Shown here in pieces: positions 38,717 to 47,701 of a stretch of DNA of 64,000 nt; within the stretch, counting starts at the first letter, position 1; every line of letters begins with the position of its first letter. Made by a program: the position numbers and the translations under genes. The stretch is from Arthrobacter sp. UKPF54-2. Its GTDB lineage: Bacteria; Actinomycetota; Actinomycetes; Actinomycetales; Micrococcaceae. Below the pieces are notes generated by a model. That model saw nothing but the letters and a program-made list of their open reading frames with translations. It searched no databases and was not told the origin of the DNA. The stretch covers positions 2,852,001 to 2,916,000 of the forward strand of contig NZ_CP040174.1 of assembly GCF_007858535.1 (NCBI RefSeq), given 5' to 3'.

Positions 38717-39316
38717 TCAGGCGGGGAAGTCGCCGCGCTTGACCTGGGGCTTGGGCAGCCGCAGGCGGCGGAACTGCAGGGAGCGCATGGAGCCGTACCA
38801 GACGGTGCCGCGTTCGACGTCGCCGAACTTCTCGGCGAGGCGCTTCTTTAGCTTGCGGGACAGGATGAAGACGTCGACGAAGACGGCCAGGAACATCACC
38901 CAGAAGCCGCCGAGGACATAGATCATCTGTTCGCTGCTCGCCGGGACCAGCAGGGAGATGATCACAAAGACGAGGGCGCCGAACATCAGGTACTCGCCGA
39001 GGCTGAAACGGGCATCCACGTAGTCGCGGGCGAAGCGCTTCTGCGGTCCCTTGTCGCGCAGCGGCAGGAACTTCTCGTCGCCGGTGTCCATGGCCTGGCG
39101 CATCTTGAGGCGCTGCTCCGCGATGGCGGTGCGCTCGGCGGCGCGGGAGGCCTTGCGGTCCTCCGGAACCAGCGGCCGCTTCCGGGCGGCCACCTGGGCG
39201 CTGCGCTTGGGCGTGGGTGCCCCCTTGCCGATGGCGGCGTCCCGGGCTGCTGCCTCGGCTACCTGCTGGTCAACTACGTCCTGCGCCGAGGGCGCTTCTT
39301 TTCTACGTCCAAACAC
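38717..39316 (-). CDS. DUF3043 membrane protein
   Basis: A 199-residue protein of the actinobacterial DUF3043 family. The N-terminal 100 residues are charged and soluble (GKGAPTPKRSAQVAARKRP). Two transmembrane helices lie near residues 108-126 and 132-150, and the C-terminus is basic with VWYGSMRSLQFRRLRLPKP. Function unknown. It is divergent from the M20 dipeptidase gene, 95 bp apart. Confidence 0.85.
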   Translation of the reverse strand: MFGRRKEAPSAQDVVDQQVAEAAARDAAIGKGAPTPKRSAQVAARKRPLVPEDRKASRAAERTAIAEQRLKMRQAMDTGDEKFLPLRDKGPQKRFARDYVDARFSLGEYLMFGALVFVIISLLVPASSEQMIYVLGGFWVMFLAVFVDVFILSRKLKKRLAEKFGDVERGTVWYGSMRSLQFRRLRLPKPQVKRGDFPA

Positions 39317-39398
39317 CCCTACAGAATACCCTGCCGAACACCGCGCCAGACCCAGTCCACGGGCCCGTGGCGCTGTTTGTGGTGATGCCGGACACGGG

Positions 39399-39404
39399 TA
39401 GTGT
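39399..39404 (+). promoter_or_regulatory. -10 element for the M20 dipeptidase
   Basis: TAGTGT is 7 nt upstream of the ATG at 39412, with no Shine-Dalgarno sequence, consistent with a leaderless mRNA. Confidence 0.5.
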
Positions 39405-39411
39405 TTTGGCC

Positions 39412-40836
39412 ATGACTTCAGAATCCGCGGGGATCCCGCAGCCCTCAGCCGGCGGCTCCATCGATGCCGCCGCCCTCCGCCAGGCCGTCACCGAATCCTT
39501 CGACGCCACCGTCGAACAGTTGAAGGAGCTCGTGGCGATCCCGGGCATCGCCTGGCCCAGTTTCGACCCCGCCCCGCTGAACGCCAGCGCCGAGGCCGTC
39601 GCTGGCCTGGTCCGCGCCAGCGGCTTCGAGGACGTGCAGATCCTGCGCTGCGACAAGGAGGACGGCACCCCCGGCGGCCCCGCCGTCGTCGCGAGCCGGC
39701 CCGCCGCCGCCGGCAAGCCCACCATTCTGCTCTACGCCCACCACGACGTGCAGCCCACCGGCGACCTGGCTCTCTGGGAGACCGAGCCGTTCACCGCCGT
39801 CGAACGCGACGGCCGCCTTTACGGCCGCGGCGCCGCGGATGACAAGGCCGGCATCCTGGCCCATGTCGCCGCCTACTCCGCCGTGACCCGGGTGCTCGGG
39901 GACGAGCTGGGCCTCGGCGTGACCTTCTTCTTCGAAGGCGAAGAGGAAGCCGGCTCACCCACCTTCCGGGCCTTCCTGGAAACCCACAAGGAACTGCTGC
40001 GCTCCGACGTGATTGTCGTGGCTGACTCCTCCAACTGGAAGGTCGGCATCCCTGCGCTCACCACCAGCCTGCGCGGCCTGGTGGACGGCACCATCGAGGT
40101 CAAGGTCCTCGACCACGCCGTCCACTCCGGCATGTTCGGCGGCCCCGTCCTGGACGCCCCGACGCTGCTGGCCCGGCTGATTGCCACCCTGCACGACGAC
40201 GAGGGCAGCGTGGCCATCGACGGACTCGTCAGCCGCGACGACGCCGCCGTCGACCTCACCGAGGAGGAATACCGCAACGACGCCTCCGTGCTCGACGGCG
40301 TCAAGCTCGCCGGCACCGGTTCGATCGCCTCGCGCATGTGGACCAAGCCGGCGTTGTCCATCATCGGCTTCGATGCCCCCGCGGTGGACGTCGCCTCCAA
40401 CAGCCTGCTGCCGCGCGCCCGCGCCAAGTTCAGCCTGCGCCTTGCCCCGGGCCAGGACCCGGCCGAAGCCATGGAGGCCGTTCGGCGGCACGTTGAAGCG
40501 AACGCGCCGTTCGGCGCCGAGGTGGTGTTCACCCCGGGGGAGAGCGGCAACGCCTTCCTCACCGACACCAGCTCCACCGCCGCCAGCATGGCGATGTGGG
40601 CGCTCGGCGAGGCCTGGGGCGTGCCCGCGGTGGAGACCGGGATCGGCGGCTCGATTCCGTTCATCGCCGATCTCACCGAGCTGTACCCGGACGTGCAGAT
40701 CCTGGTGACCGGTGTGGAGGATCCCGATTCGCGGGCGCACAGCGCCAACGAGTCGCTGCACCTGGGCGACTTCCGGAACGCGATCATTGCCGAGGCGCTC
40801 CTGCTGGCCCGGCTGAACGCCGAAGGCCTGGCCTGA
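39412..40836 (+). CDS. M20 family dipeptidase
   Basis: A 474-residue cytoplasmic metallopeptidase of the M20 family (dipeptidase/CNDP-like). Metal ligands and catalytic residues are seen in ILLYAHHDVQP, GRGAADDKAG (bridging Asp) and FFEGEEEAGSP (catalytic Glu pair), and the late His in DPDSRAHSANESLH. The dimerisation lid domain is in the middle. The ATG at 39412 is preferred to upstream starts because of the -10 at 39399. Confidence 0.92.
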   Translation: MTSESAGIPQPSAGGSIDAAALRQAVTESFDATVEQLKELVAIPGIAWPSFDPAPLNASAEAVAGLVRASGFEDVQILRCDKEDGTPGGPAVVASRPAAAGKPTILLYAHHDVQPTGDLALWETEPFTAVERDGRLYGRGAADDKAGILAHVAAYSAVTRVLGDELGLGVTFFFEGEEEAGSPTFRAFLETHKELLRSDVIVVADSSNWKVGIPALTTSLRGLVDGTIEVKVLDHAVHSGMFGGPVLDAPTLLARLIATLHDDEGSVAIDGLVSRDDAAVDLTEEEYRNDASVLDGVKLAGTGSIASRMWTKPALSIIGFDAPAVDVASNSLLPRARAKFSLRLAPGQDPAEAMEAVRRHVEANAPFGAEVVFTPGESGNAFLTDTSSTAASMAMWALGEAWGVPAVETGIGGSIPFIADLTELYPDVQILVTGVEDPDSRAHSANESLHLGDFRNAIIAEALLLARLNAEGLA

Positions 40837-41020
40837 GGTCCTGTCCGGACGGGCCCGCAGTCCAGCGCTTCCGGGGAACATCCGGCCGGCTCTGAGGGTT
40901 ACGTCAGGAGTTAGAGCTACACGTCTGATCGACGTAGCATGTAGCTATAGCCCATACCGTTTAAGTAGGGGCGGGCACCGCGCAGGCGGAGCCGCCACGA
41001 CCGTCGTAAGAAGGTAGGCC

Positions 41021-41410
41021 ATGAGCACTACAACCAATGAAAACAGCGCCGACACCACCGTCCAGGCGGACCAGGAACTGGCCAGCCACGAGGTCCAGCT
41101 GACCGACGTCGCCGCCGGCAAGGTCCGCAGCCTGCTGGAACAGGAAGGCCGCACCGACCTTCGCCTCCGTGTTGCCGTGCAGCCGGGCGGTTGCTCCGGG
41201 CTGATCTACCAGCTCTACTTCGACGAGCGGCTCCTCGAGGGTGACGCCGTTCGCGACTACGACGGCGTCGAGGTCGTTGTCGACAAGATGAGCGTCCCGT
41301 ACCTGAGCGGCGCCAGCATCGACTTCGAGGACACGATCTCGAAGCAGGGCTTCACGATCGACAACCCGAATGCGGGCGGATCCTGCGCCTGCGGGGACTC
41401 CTTCCACTAA
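41021..41410 (+). CDS. IscA/ErpA-type iron-sulfur cluster carrier
   Basis: A 129-residue A-type Fe-S carrier with the three conserved cysteines (Cys58 in QPGGCSGLIY, Cys122 and Cys124 in SCACGDSF). Such proteins pass clusters to apo-proteins. It lies 205 bp before the cytochrome oxidase operon; a role in maturing the Rieske protein of the same region is possible but unproved. The N-terminal 20 residues are a polar extension. The 184-bp gap upstream holds no gene. Confidence 0.92.
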   Translation: MSTTTNENSADTTVQADQELASHEVQLTDVAAGKVRSLLEQEGRTDLRLRVAVQPGGCSGLIYQLYFDERLLEGDAVRDYDGVEVVVDKMSVPYLSGASIDFEDTISKQGFTIDNPNAGGSCACGDSFH

Positions 41411-41413
41411 GGG

Positions 41414-41442
41414 CTAAGGCCGGGCATTGAGCCCGGCCTTAG
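41414..41442 (+). terminator. Terminator after the Fe-S carrier gene
   Basis: A perfect 12-bp stem (41414-41425 with 41431-41442) with a 5-nt loop starts 3 nt after the stop codon. Confidence 0.85.
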
Positions 41443-41528
41443 TGCCGTCCGGGGAGCGGTCGGCGGAAGCGCTCTAAACGCCTCCGACGCACGGTGCGGA
41501 CATGTGGGCGAAAACTCGCGGGGAGCGG

Positions 41529-41562
41529 TAAGCTCTACACCGAGTAGTAAAACTTTTAGTGT
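41529..41562 (+). promoter_or_regulatory. Candidate -10 elements of the ctaCDF operon
   Basis: Two -10-like hexamers, TAAGCT (41529-41534) and TAGTGT (41557-41562), lie 54-87 nt upstream of ctaC in the AT-richer 5' region. Neither has a clear -35. Confidence 0.4.
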
Positions 41563-41615
41563 GCCCGGAACGCCATCGGCGGCCGGGCGACAGCAACAAG
41601 TAGGAAGGGCCGTCT

Positions 41616-42488
41616 GTGAGTTCGCAGAACCGAACCGGCAGCCGACGCAAACAGATCACTACGATCACTGGCTTGGCACTAGCCGGCGCGTTGGCTTTGA
41701 CTGGATGTTCACCAGAGGTACAGAAAGGGTGGCTGCCCACTGAGCGTGGCACCACCAACCACACTGACCGCATCATGGACCTCTGGGTCAACTCATGGAT
41801 TGCCGCGCTGGTCGTCGGCATCATTACCTGGGGTTTGATGATCTGGTGCATCGTCGCTTACCGGCGTCGCAAGGGCACCGTGGGTTTCCCCCGCCAGAAC
41901 AGCTTCAACCTCCCGCTTGAGGTCTTCTACCTGACGATCCCGCTCTTTATGGTCCTGGTGTTCTTCTATTTCACCGACCGCGACCAGCAGGCGATCGACA
42001 ACCGGGACCAGCCGGCCGACGTCGTCGTCGACGTCCGCGCCAAGCAGTGGGCCTGGGACTTCAACTACAAGAAGGGCGACGTCGTCACCGACGACGTCCA
42101 CGAGGCCGGCGTCCAGGCGCACCTCACCGGCAACGAGGTGGACAAGGAAAAGCTGCCCACCCTGTACCTGCCGGTCAACAAGTCGGTTGACCTCGAGCTC
42201 AACGCCCGCGACGTCATCCACTCCTTCTGGGTTCCCGCCTTCCTGCAGAAGCGCGACATGATCCCGGGCAAGACCAACTACATCCGGTTCACCCCCACAA
42301 AAGAGGGAACCTACGATGGCAAGTGCGCCGAACTCTGTGGCGAGTACCACTCCGAAATGCTGTTCCGTGTGAAGGTCGTCTCCGACTCGGAGTTCAAGGC
42401 CCACCTGGACAAGCTCCGCCAGGACGGCAACACCGGACTGCTCGGCGAAGAGTACGACCGCACCCCGGCCCCGACCGAGAACAAGTAA
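41616..42488 (+). CDS. ctaC: Cytochrome c oxidase subunit II (aa3 type)
   Basis: A 290-residue membrane-anchored subunit that takes electrons from the cytochrome c domain into the CuA centre. A lipoprotein signal ending LALTGC precedes two transmembrane helices (about residues 57-80 and 99-121). The CuA site is complete: VIHSFWVPAF (His) and CAELCGEYHSEM. Insertions between the helices and the cupredoxin domain are typical of actinobacterial ctaC. GTG start with GGAAGG upstream; 12 nt before ctaD. Confidence 0.96.
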   Translation: MSSQNRTGSRRKQITTITGLALAGALALTGCSPEVQKGWLPTERGTTNHTDRIMDLWVNSWIAALVVGIITWGLMIWCIVAYRRRKGTVGFPRQNSFNLPLEVFYLTIPLFMVLVFFYFTDRDQQAIDNRDQPADVVVDVRAKQWAWDFNYKKGDVVTDDVHEAGVQAHLTGNEVDKEKLPTLYLPVNKSVDLELNARDVIHSFWVPAFLQKRDMIPGKTNYIRFTPTKEGTYDGKCAELCGEYHSEMLFRVKVVSDSEFKAHLDKLRQDGNTGLLGEEYDRTPAPTENK

Positions 42489-42500
42489 GGGGAGCGCGAA

Positions 42501-44225
42501 GTGGCAACGACCTACTCTCAGCCCTCAGGGATCCTTGAGGCTCCCGTAGTACCGAAATCCAAGGGACGCATCGTCGTCAACTGGATCACCTCCACCGACC
42601 ACAAGACCATCGGGTACATGTACCTGATCGCGTCCTTCGTGTTCTTCTGCTTCGGCGGCGTGATGGCGCTGCTGATCCGCGCCGAACTCTTCGAGCCCGG
42701 CATGCAGATCCTGCAGACCAAAGAGCAGTACAACCAGCTCTTCACCATGCACGGCACCGTGATGCTCCTGATGTTCGCGACGCCGCTGTTCGCCGGCTTC
42801 ACGAACGTCATCATGCCGCTGCAGATTGGCGCCCCCGACGTCGCGTTCCCGCGGCTGAACGCGCTGGCCTTCTGGTTCTTCCTGTTCGGCTCCACCATCG
42901 CGGTCTCCGGCTTCATCACCCCGCAGGGTGCCGCGTCCTTCGGCTGGTTCGCCTACGCGCCGCTGTCCAACACGACGTTCAGCCCCGGCGTGGGCGGTGA
43001 CCTCTGGGTCTTCGGCCTGGCTCTCTCCGGCTTCGGCACCATCCTTGGTGGGGTCAACTTCATCACCACCATCATCTGCATGCGCGCCCCGGGCATGACC
43101 ATGTGGCGGATGCCGATCTTCACCTGGAACGCCCTTGTGACGTCCATCCTGGTCCTGATGGCCTTCCCGCCGCTCGCCGCCGCCCTCTTCGCCCTCGGCG
43201 CGGACCGCCGCTTCGGCGCCCACATCTTCGACCCGGAAAACGGCGGTGCCGTCCTCTGGCAGCACCTGTTCTGGTTCTTCGGCCACCCCGAGGTGTACAT
43301 CATCGCGCTGCCGTTCTTCGGCATCGTTTCCGAGATCTTCCCGGTCTTCAGCCGCAAGCCGATCTTCGGCTACAAGGGCCTGGTCTACGCCACAATCTCC
43401 ATCGCCGCGCTGTCCGTCACCGTGTGGGCCCACCACATGTACGTCACCGGCTCGGTCCTGCTGCCGTTCTTCTCCTTCATGACGATGCTGATCGCGGTTC
43501 CCACCGGCGTGAAGTTCTTCAACTGGATCGGCACCATGTGGCGGGGTTCCATCACCTTCGAAACCCCCATGCTCTGGAGCATCGGCTTCCTGGCGACCTT
43601 CCTCTTCGGCGGCCTGACCGGCATCATCCTGGCCTCCCCGCCGCTGGACTTCCACGTCTCCGACTCCTACTTCGTGGTGGCGCACTTCCACTACGTGGTC
43701 TTCGGCACCGTGGTGTTCGCAATGTTCGCCGGCTTCTACTTCTGGTGGCCGAAGTGGACCGGCAAGATGCTCAACGAGCGCCTCGGCAAGATCCACTTCT
43801 GGATGCTCTTCCTGGGCTTCCACGGCACGTTCCTCATCCAGCACTGGCTCGGCGTCGAGGGCATGCCCCGCCGCTACGCCGATTACATGCCGCAGGACAA
43901 CTTCACCTGGATGAACCAGTTCTCGACTTACGCCTCCTTCCTCCTGGGCGCCTCGCTGATCCCGTTCTTCTGGAACGTCTACATCACCTGGCGCAGCAAC
44001 GAGAAGGTCATGGTCGATGACCCCTGGGGCTTCGGCGCCTCGCTCGAATGGGCGACGTCCTGCCCGCCGCCGCGGCACAACTTCACCTCGCTGCCGCGGA
44101 TCCGCTCGGAGCGTCCTGCCCTGGACCTGCACCACCCGGAACTCTCCCAGTCATACACCGTCGACTCTCCTGCCCCGGCAGCGGCAGCGCTCGGTAACGC
44201 CGACCAGAAGGATCAAGCCCAGTGA
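42501..44225 (+). CDS. ctaD: Cytochrome c oxidase subunit I
   Basis: The 574-residue catalytic subunit with 12 membrane helices. Heme and CuB ligands are present: HGTVMLLMF (heme a His), [13 protein letters not shown] (CuB His and the cross-linked Tyr), WAHHMYVTG (CuB His pair) and HFHYVVFG (heme a3 and heme a His). It reduces O2 to water and pumps protons. The GTG at 42501 has GGGGAGCG upstream; the stop overlaps the ctaF start. Confidence 0.97.
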   Translation: MATTYSQPSGILEAPVVPKSKGRIVVNWITSTDHKTIGYMYLIASFVFFCFGGVMALLIRAELFEPGMQILQTKEQYNQLFTMHGTVMLLMFATPLFAGFTNVIMPLQIGAPDVAFPRLNALAFWFFLFGSTIAVSGFITPQGAASFGWFAYAPLSNTTFSPGVGGDLWVFGLALSGFGTILGGVNFITTIICMRAPGMTMWRMPIFTWNALVTSILVLMAFPPLAAALFALGADRRFGAHIFDPENGGAVLWQHLFWFFGHPEVYIIALPFFGIVSEIFPVFSRKPIFGYKGLVYATISIAALSVTVWAHHMYVTGSVLLPFFSFMTMLIAVPTGVKFFNWIGTMWRGSITFETPMLWSIGFLATFLFGGLTGIILASPPLDFHVSDSYFVVAHFHYVVFGTVVFAMFAGFYFWWPKWTGKMLNERLGKIHFWMLFLGFHGTFLIQHWLGVEGMPRRYADYMPQDNFTWMNQFSTYASFLLGASLIPFFWNVYITWRSNEKVMVDDPWGFGASLEWATSCPPPRHNFTSLPRIRSERPALDLHHPELSQSYTVDSPAPAAAALGNADQKDQAQ

Positions 44226-44623
44226 AAATCGAATCAAGGATTTTTGGATTCGGAGTCTTCTTCTTCATCCCGGTCTCGGTGGTCTACGGCTTCCTGACCG
44301 GCTGGACGGAGTGGGTCGGCATCCTCGGTGTCCTGCTGCTGGGCGGCCTCGCCGGCATGATCGGCGCCTACCTCGGCTTCACCGGCAAGCGCGTCGGCCT
44401 GCGCCCGGAGGACCGCAGCGACGCCGAGATCCACGAAGGCGCCGGCGAGCAGGGCCACTTCAGCCCCTGGAGCTGGTGGCCGCTGGTCCTCGGCCTGGCC
44501 TGCGCCGGCGGATTCCTCGGACTGGCCGTGGGCTTCTGGATCACCTTCATCGCCGGCGGCCTCGCCGTCGTCGCACTGATCGGCTGGGTCTACGAATACA
44601 GCCGCGGTGACCACGCGCACTAG
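44222..44623 (+). CDS. ctaF: Cytochrome c oxidase subunit IV (actinobacterial)
   Basis: A 133-residue membrane subunit of actinobacterial aa3 oxidase, beginning [20 protein letters not shown], with four hydrophobic helices and the [25 protein letters not shown] segment typical of the family. It is the small fourth subunit of the bc1-aa3 supercomplex. Its GTG overlaps the ctaD stop by 4 nt. Confidence 0.94.
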   Translation: MKIESRIFGFGVFFFIPVSVVYGFLTGWTEWVGILGVLLLGGLAGMIGAYLGFTGKRVGLRPEDRSDAEIHEGAGEQGHFSPWSWWPLVLGLACAGGFLGLAVGFWITFIAGGLAVVALIGWVYEYSRGDHAH

Positions 44624-44640
44624 CGTCTACCGCTGATACA

Positions 44641-44680
44641 ACGACGTCGGGCCCCACCTTGTGGTGGGGCCCGACGTCGT
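44641..44680. terminator. Terminator after ctaF
   Basis: A perfect 18-bp stem (44641-44658 with 44663-44680), 4-nt loop, then TTTGCGTT. It separates ctaF from the convergent HPr gene and can serve both. Confidence 0.9.
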
Positions 44681-44710
44681 TTGCGTTGGGGCAGGGCGTG
44701 CAGCCGCCGG

Positions 44711-45001
44711 TCAGCCTGCCTGGGATTCCAGCAGGATGCAGAGCTCCGCCAGGGTACGCTCGGCGTCGTCGAGGCTGGATCCGTCGGGGACCCCCTCGGC
44801 CCGGACCGCCAGCTCCACCTCGCAGCCGCAGGGGAAGTCCTCGGTCATAACCTCCAGGAGCGAGCGGGCGTCGACGCCGGGCCGGCCGTCCCGGCTGATC
44901 GTGACCGGCAAACCGCTCTGCGTCACGGCGCGGACAAAGACCGCTGCCGGGCGGGCGTGCAATCCGATCGAGGCCTGGACAACAGCCTTGCGTGCGGGCA
45001 A
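44711..45001 (-). CDS. HPr family phosphocarrier protein
   Basis: A 96-residue HPr-like protein with the active-site histidine in ASIGLHARPAAVF and a serine in ARSLLEVMT at the regulatory position. In the phosphotransferase system HPr carries phosphate from enzyme I to sugar-specific EII proteins. A TTG at 45001 with AAGGAG 6 nt upstream gives the normal N-terminus; the longer in-frame reading to 45196 would overlap gntR. No other PTS gene is close. Confidence 0.88.
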   Translation of the reverse strand: MPARKAVVQASIGLHARPAAVFVRAVTQSGLPVTISRDGRPGVDARSLLEVMTEDFPCGCEVELAVRAEGVPDGSSLDDAERTLAELCILLESQAG

Positions 45002-45100
45002 CGGAAACTCCTTCAACTGGGAACATGTCCAGCGTAGCCGGGGGAGAGGGCCCCGGCGAACCGGGTCACGCGGTGGTCTAGACCTGACCGGAAAGTGCCC

Positions 45101-45106
45101 TAGGCT
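45101..45106 (+). promoter_or_regulatory. -10 element of the gntR transcript
   Basis: TAGGCT ends 6 nt before the ATG of an 11-codon ORF that overlaps the gntR start. Confidence 0.5.
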
Positions 45107-45112
45107 TGAGGT

Positions 45113-45148
45113 ATGAACGTTTTCAGCAGGGTGCGCTGTGGGGTCTAA
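45113..45148 (+). CDS. Leaderless 11-codon upstream ORF overlapping gntR
   Basis: ATG...TAA encoding MNVFSRVRCGV. It starts at the predicted transcript 5' end and its stop lies 8 nt inside gntR (GTG at 45138), in another frame. It may couple translation to gntR. No amino-acid run suggests sensing. Translation is not shown. Confidence 0.4.
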   Translation: MNVFSRVRCGV

Positions 45149-45926
45149 CGCGGCCCGGATGGCCGGCGAGATCGACCGGCACAGCGGCGTCCCCATCTAC
45201 GTCCAGCTCCGTGAGATCCTCCGCGCGCACATTGCCAGCTCCTGCCCGCCGGGCTCCGCCCTTCCCTCCGAACGGGACCTCTCCGAACGGTTCGGCCTCG
45301 CCCGGATGACGGTGCGCCAGGCAATCGACGCCCTGGTGGGTGAGGAAGTGATCGAACGCGTCGTCGGCCTCGGCACGTTTGTGCGCAAACCCAAACTCGA
45401 CCTGCAGGTCAAACTCACCTCCTACAGCGAGGAAATGCAGCGCCGCGGCATGGTCCCGGCCGCCAAGGTGCTCAGCTTTGAACAGATCAACGCCAGCGCC
45501 TTCCTGGCCCGCGAGCTGCAGCTCGAGGAGGGGACGCCGCTGGTCCGCTTCCGGCGCCTCCTGCTCGCGGACAACGAGCCGATGAGCGTGGACGAGAACT
45601 TCATCCCCGCGCACCGCGTGCCGGGCCTGCTCGACGAGGAGCCGCCGACGTCGCTTTATAACGTGCTGAGCGAGCGCTACGGGCTGGTGATGGAATGGGG
45701 CGAGGACATGATCGAGGCGACGGCGGCGTCGCCGTCGACGGCCCGGCTGCTCAACGTCGAAGTCGGCTCCCCGCTGCTGAAGATCCAGCGGCACGCCTTC
45801 GTCGCCAGGGCCATGGTCGACTACTCGGTCTCCTACTACCGGGCCGACCGGTACAAGCTTTGGGTGCCCCTGCAGCGGCCCGGCGTCAGGCCCACCCGCA
45901 ACTACGCCACCGGCTACCGCGCCTGA
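45138..45926 (+). CDS. GntR family regulator with UTRA ligand domain (HutC/DasR-like)
   Basis: A 262-residue repressor. The N-terminal winged helix is GVPIYVQLREILRAHI...LPSERDLSERFGLARMTVRQAIDAL; the C-terminal UTRA domain starts near residue 90 (VKLTSYSEEMQRRGMVPAAK) and ends SVSYYRADRYKLWVPLQRP. Members such as DasR sense amino-sugar phosphates. The HPr gene is divergent from it with overlapping 5' regions, so it may control HPr or PTS genes; this is inference. Start GTG 45138 with AGCAGGG upstream; an in-frame ATG at 45159 is the alternative. Confidence 0.88.
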   Translation: MGSNAARMAGEIDRHSGVPIYVQLREILRAHIASSCPPGSALPSERDLSERFGLARMTVRQAIDALVGEEVIERVVGLGTFVRKPKLDLQVKLTSYSEEMQRRGMVPAAKVLSFEQINASAFLARELQLEEGTPLVRFRRLLLADNEPMSVDENFIPAHRVPGLLDEEPPTSLYNVLSERYGLVMEWGEDMIEATAASPSTARLLNVEVGSPLLKIQRHAFVARAMVDYSVSYYRADRYKLWVPLQRPGVRPTRNYATGYRA

Positions 45927-45962
45927 CCACGCGCTGCTTTCCGCCAAGAATCCCGGGGGACG

Positions 45963-45998
45963 CAGAAAGGCCCGGTCCGATTGGACCGGGCCTTTCTG
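45963..45998. terminator. Bidirectional terminator between gntR and qcrB
   Basis: A perfect 16-bp stem (45963-45978 with 45983-45998), 4-nt loop, between convergent genes. Its arms begin with AGAAA and end with TTTCT, giving T-runs on both strands. Confidence 0.9.
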
Positions 45999-46015
45999 TT
46001 GGCGCGTGCCGGATG

Positions 46016-47701
46016 CTAGTGGCTCAGGCTCTTCTGCTCTGCAGCCGGAGCAACAGCCTCGTGCTCACCGTGGTGGCCGTGGGCCGCCGCGAGCTCGGCC
46101 GGGGTTGCCGGGGCAACCCGGTCCTCGAAGAACCACTTGGAGAGCAGCGCGCGGCGCTTTTCCTTACGGTCCACGATGCCGTGGCTGTTGGGCTCGGCCG
46201 GGAGCGGCGACGGGGATTCGAAGCCGACCAGCTTGTAGCGCTTGTACTCGTCCAGCGGCGCGTGGACCTCGATGAACTCGCCGTGCGGCAGGCGCACGAT
46301 GCGGCCGGTTTCGCGGCCGTGGAGGGCGATTTCGCGGTCCTTGCGCTGCAGGGCCAGGGCGACGCGCTTCGTGACGATGAAGGCGATGACCGGGCCGATG
46401 AAGAACAGTGCGCGCAGCCAGTAGGTGACGTCGTTCAGGGCCACGTGGAAGTGCGTGGCGATGAGGTCGGAACCTGCCGCTGCCCACATCACGCAGTACC
46501 AGACGAAGCCGGCCATGCCGATCGCCGTGCGGGTCGGCGCGTTGCGGGGACGGTCCAGGACGTGGTGCTCGCGGTCGTCCTTGGTAATCCAGCGTTCGAT
46601 CCACGGGTACGTGAACATCACGGTGAACAGGATGCCCGCGGGGACCAGGGCCGGCAGCAGCACGTTGAAGGTGAAGACGTGGCCGAACCAGACCTGCTCG
46701 ACGTGCCAGTCACCGAAGGTGCCCGGCATCAGGCGCAGGGCGCCGTCAACGAAACCGATGTACCAGTCAGGCTGGGTGCCGGCGGAGACGGGGGAGGGGT
46801 CGTACGGACCGTAGTTCCAGATCGGGTTGATCGTGAAGAAACCGGCCATCAGGGCGATGACACCGAAGACGATGAAGAAGAAGCCGCCGGCCTTCGCCGC
46901 GTAAACCGGGCCGAGGGGGTAGCCGACGACGTTGCCGTCGTTGCGTCCCGGGCCGGGGTACTGGGTGTGCTTGTGCACGACCACCATAAAGAGGTGCACG
47001 GCGATCATCAGCAGGATCAGCGCCGGAACCAGCAGGATGTGGAGCATGTACAAGCGGCCGATGATGGCGGTGCCCGGGAATTCTCCGCCGAAGAGGAAGA
47101 ACGAGATGTACGTGCCGATCACCGGGATGGACTTGATGACACCGTCGATGATGCGCAGGCCGTTGCCGGAGAGCAGGTCATCGGGGAGGGAGTAGCCGGT
47201 GAAGCCGGCGGCCATGGCCAGGATAAGCAGGACGCTGCCCACCACCCAGTTCATTTCGCGCGGCTTGCGGAAGGCACCGGTGAAGAAGACGCGCAGCATG
47301 TGCACGGACACCGAGGCCACGAACAGCAGGGCCGACCAGTGATGGACCTGGCGCATGAACAGACCGCCGCGGACATCGAAGGAGATGTTCAGCGAGGAGT
47401 TGTAGGCCACCGACATTTCGACGTTCTTCAGCGGCAGGTAGGAACCCTGGTAGTGGGTTTCCGCCATCGACGGGTCGAAGAAAAAGGTCAGGAACGTGCC
47501 GGAGAGCAGCAGGATGACGAAGGAGTACAGCGCCACTTCGCCGAACATAAAGGACCAGTGGTCCGGGAAGACCTTGCGGCCGAATTCCCGGAGCATGCCG
47601 GAACCGCCCACACGCTGGTCAACAAAATCGGTAATGCGGCCGCCCTTGGTCTTGGCGACAAAGGTGGGGGTGTCAGCTGTTGATGTTGCGCTCATGCTCA
47701 T
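46016..47701 (-). CDS. qcrB: Cytochrome bc1 complex cytochrome b subunit
   Basis: A 561-residue membrane subunit that binds hemes bL and bH and oxidises menaquinol. Cytochrome b is recognised by FTGYSLPDDLLSGNGLRI and two His pairs on helices B and D (HHWSALLFVASVSVHMLRVF; IHLFMVVVHKHTQ). A long C-terminal extension of about 120 residues, typical of actinobacteria, follows. The start ATG at 47701 overlaps the end of qcrA by 29 nt; a second ATG at 47695 is possible. Confidence 0.95.
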   Translation of the reverse strand: MSMSATSTADTPTFVAKTKGGRITDFVDQRVGGSGMLREFGRKVFPDHWSFMFGEVALYSFVILLLSGTFLTFFFDPSMAETHYQGSYLPLKNVEMSVAYNSSLNISFDVRGGLFMRQVHHWSALLFVASVSVHMLRVFFTGAFRKPREMNWVVGSVLLILAMAAGFTGYSLPDDLLSGNGLRIIDGVIKSIPVIGTYISFFLFGGEFPGTAIIGRLYMLHILLVPALILLMIAVHLFMVVVHKHTQYPGPGRNDGNVVGYPLGPVYAAKAGGFFFIVFGVIALMAGFFTINPIWNYGPYDPSPVSAGTQPDWYIGFVDGALRLMPGTFGDWHVEQVWFGHVFTFNVLLPALVPAGILFTVMFTYPWIERWITKDDREHHVLDRPRNAPTRTAIGMAGFVWYCVMWAAAGSDLIATHFHVALNDVTYWLRALFFIGPVIAFIVTKRVALALQRKDREIALHGRETGRIVRLPHGEFIEVHAPLDEYKRYKLVGFESPSPLPAEPNSHGIVDRKEKRRALLSKWFFEDRVAPATPAELAAAHGHHGEHEAVAPAAEQKSLSH

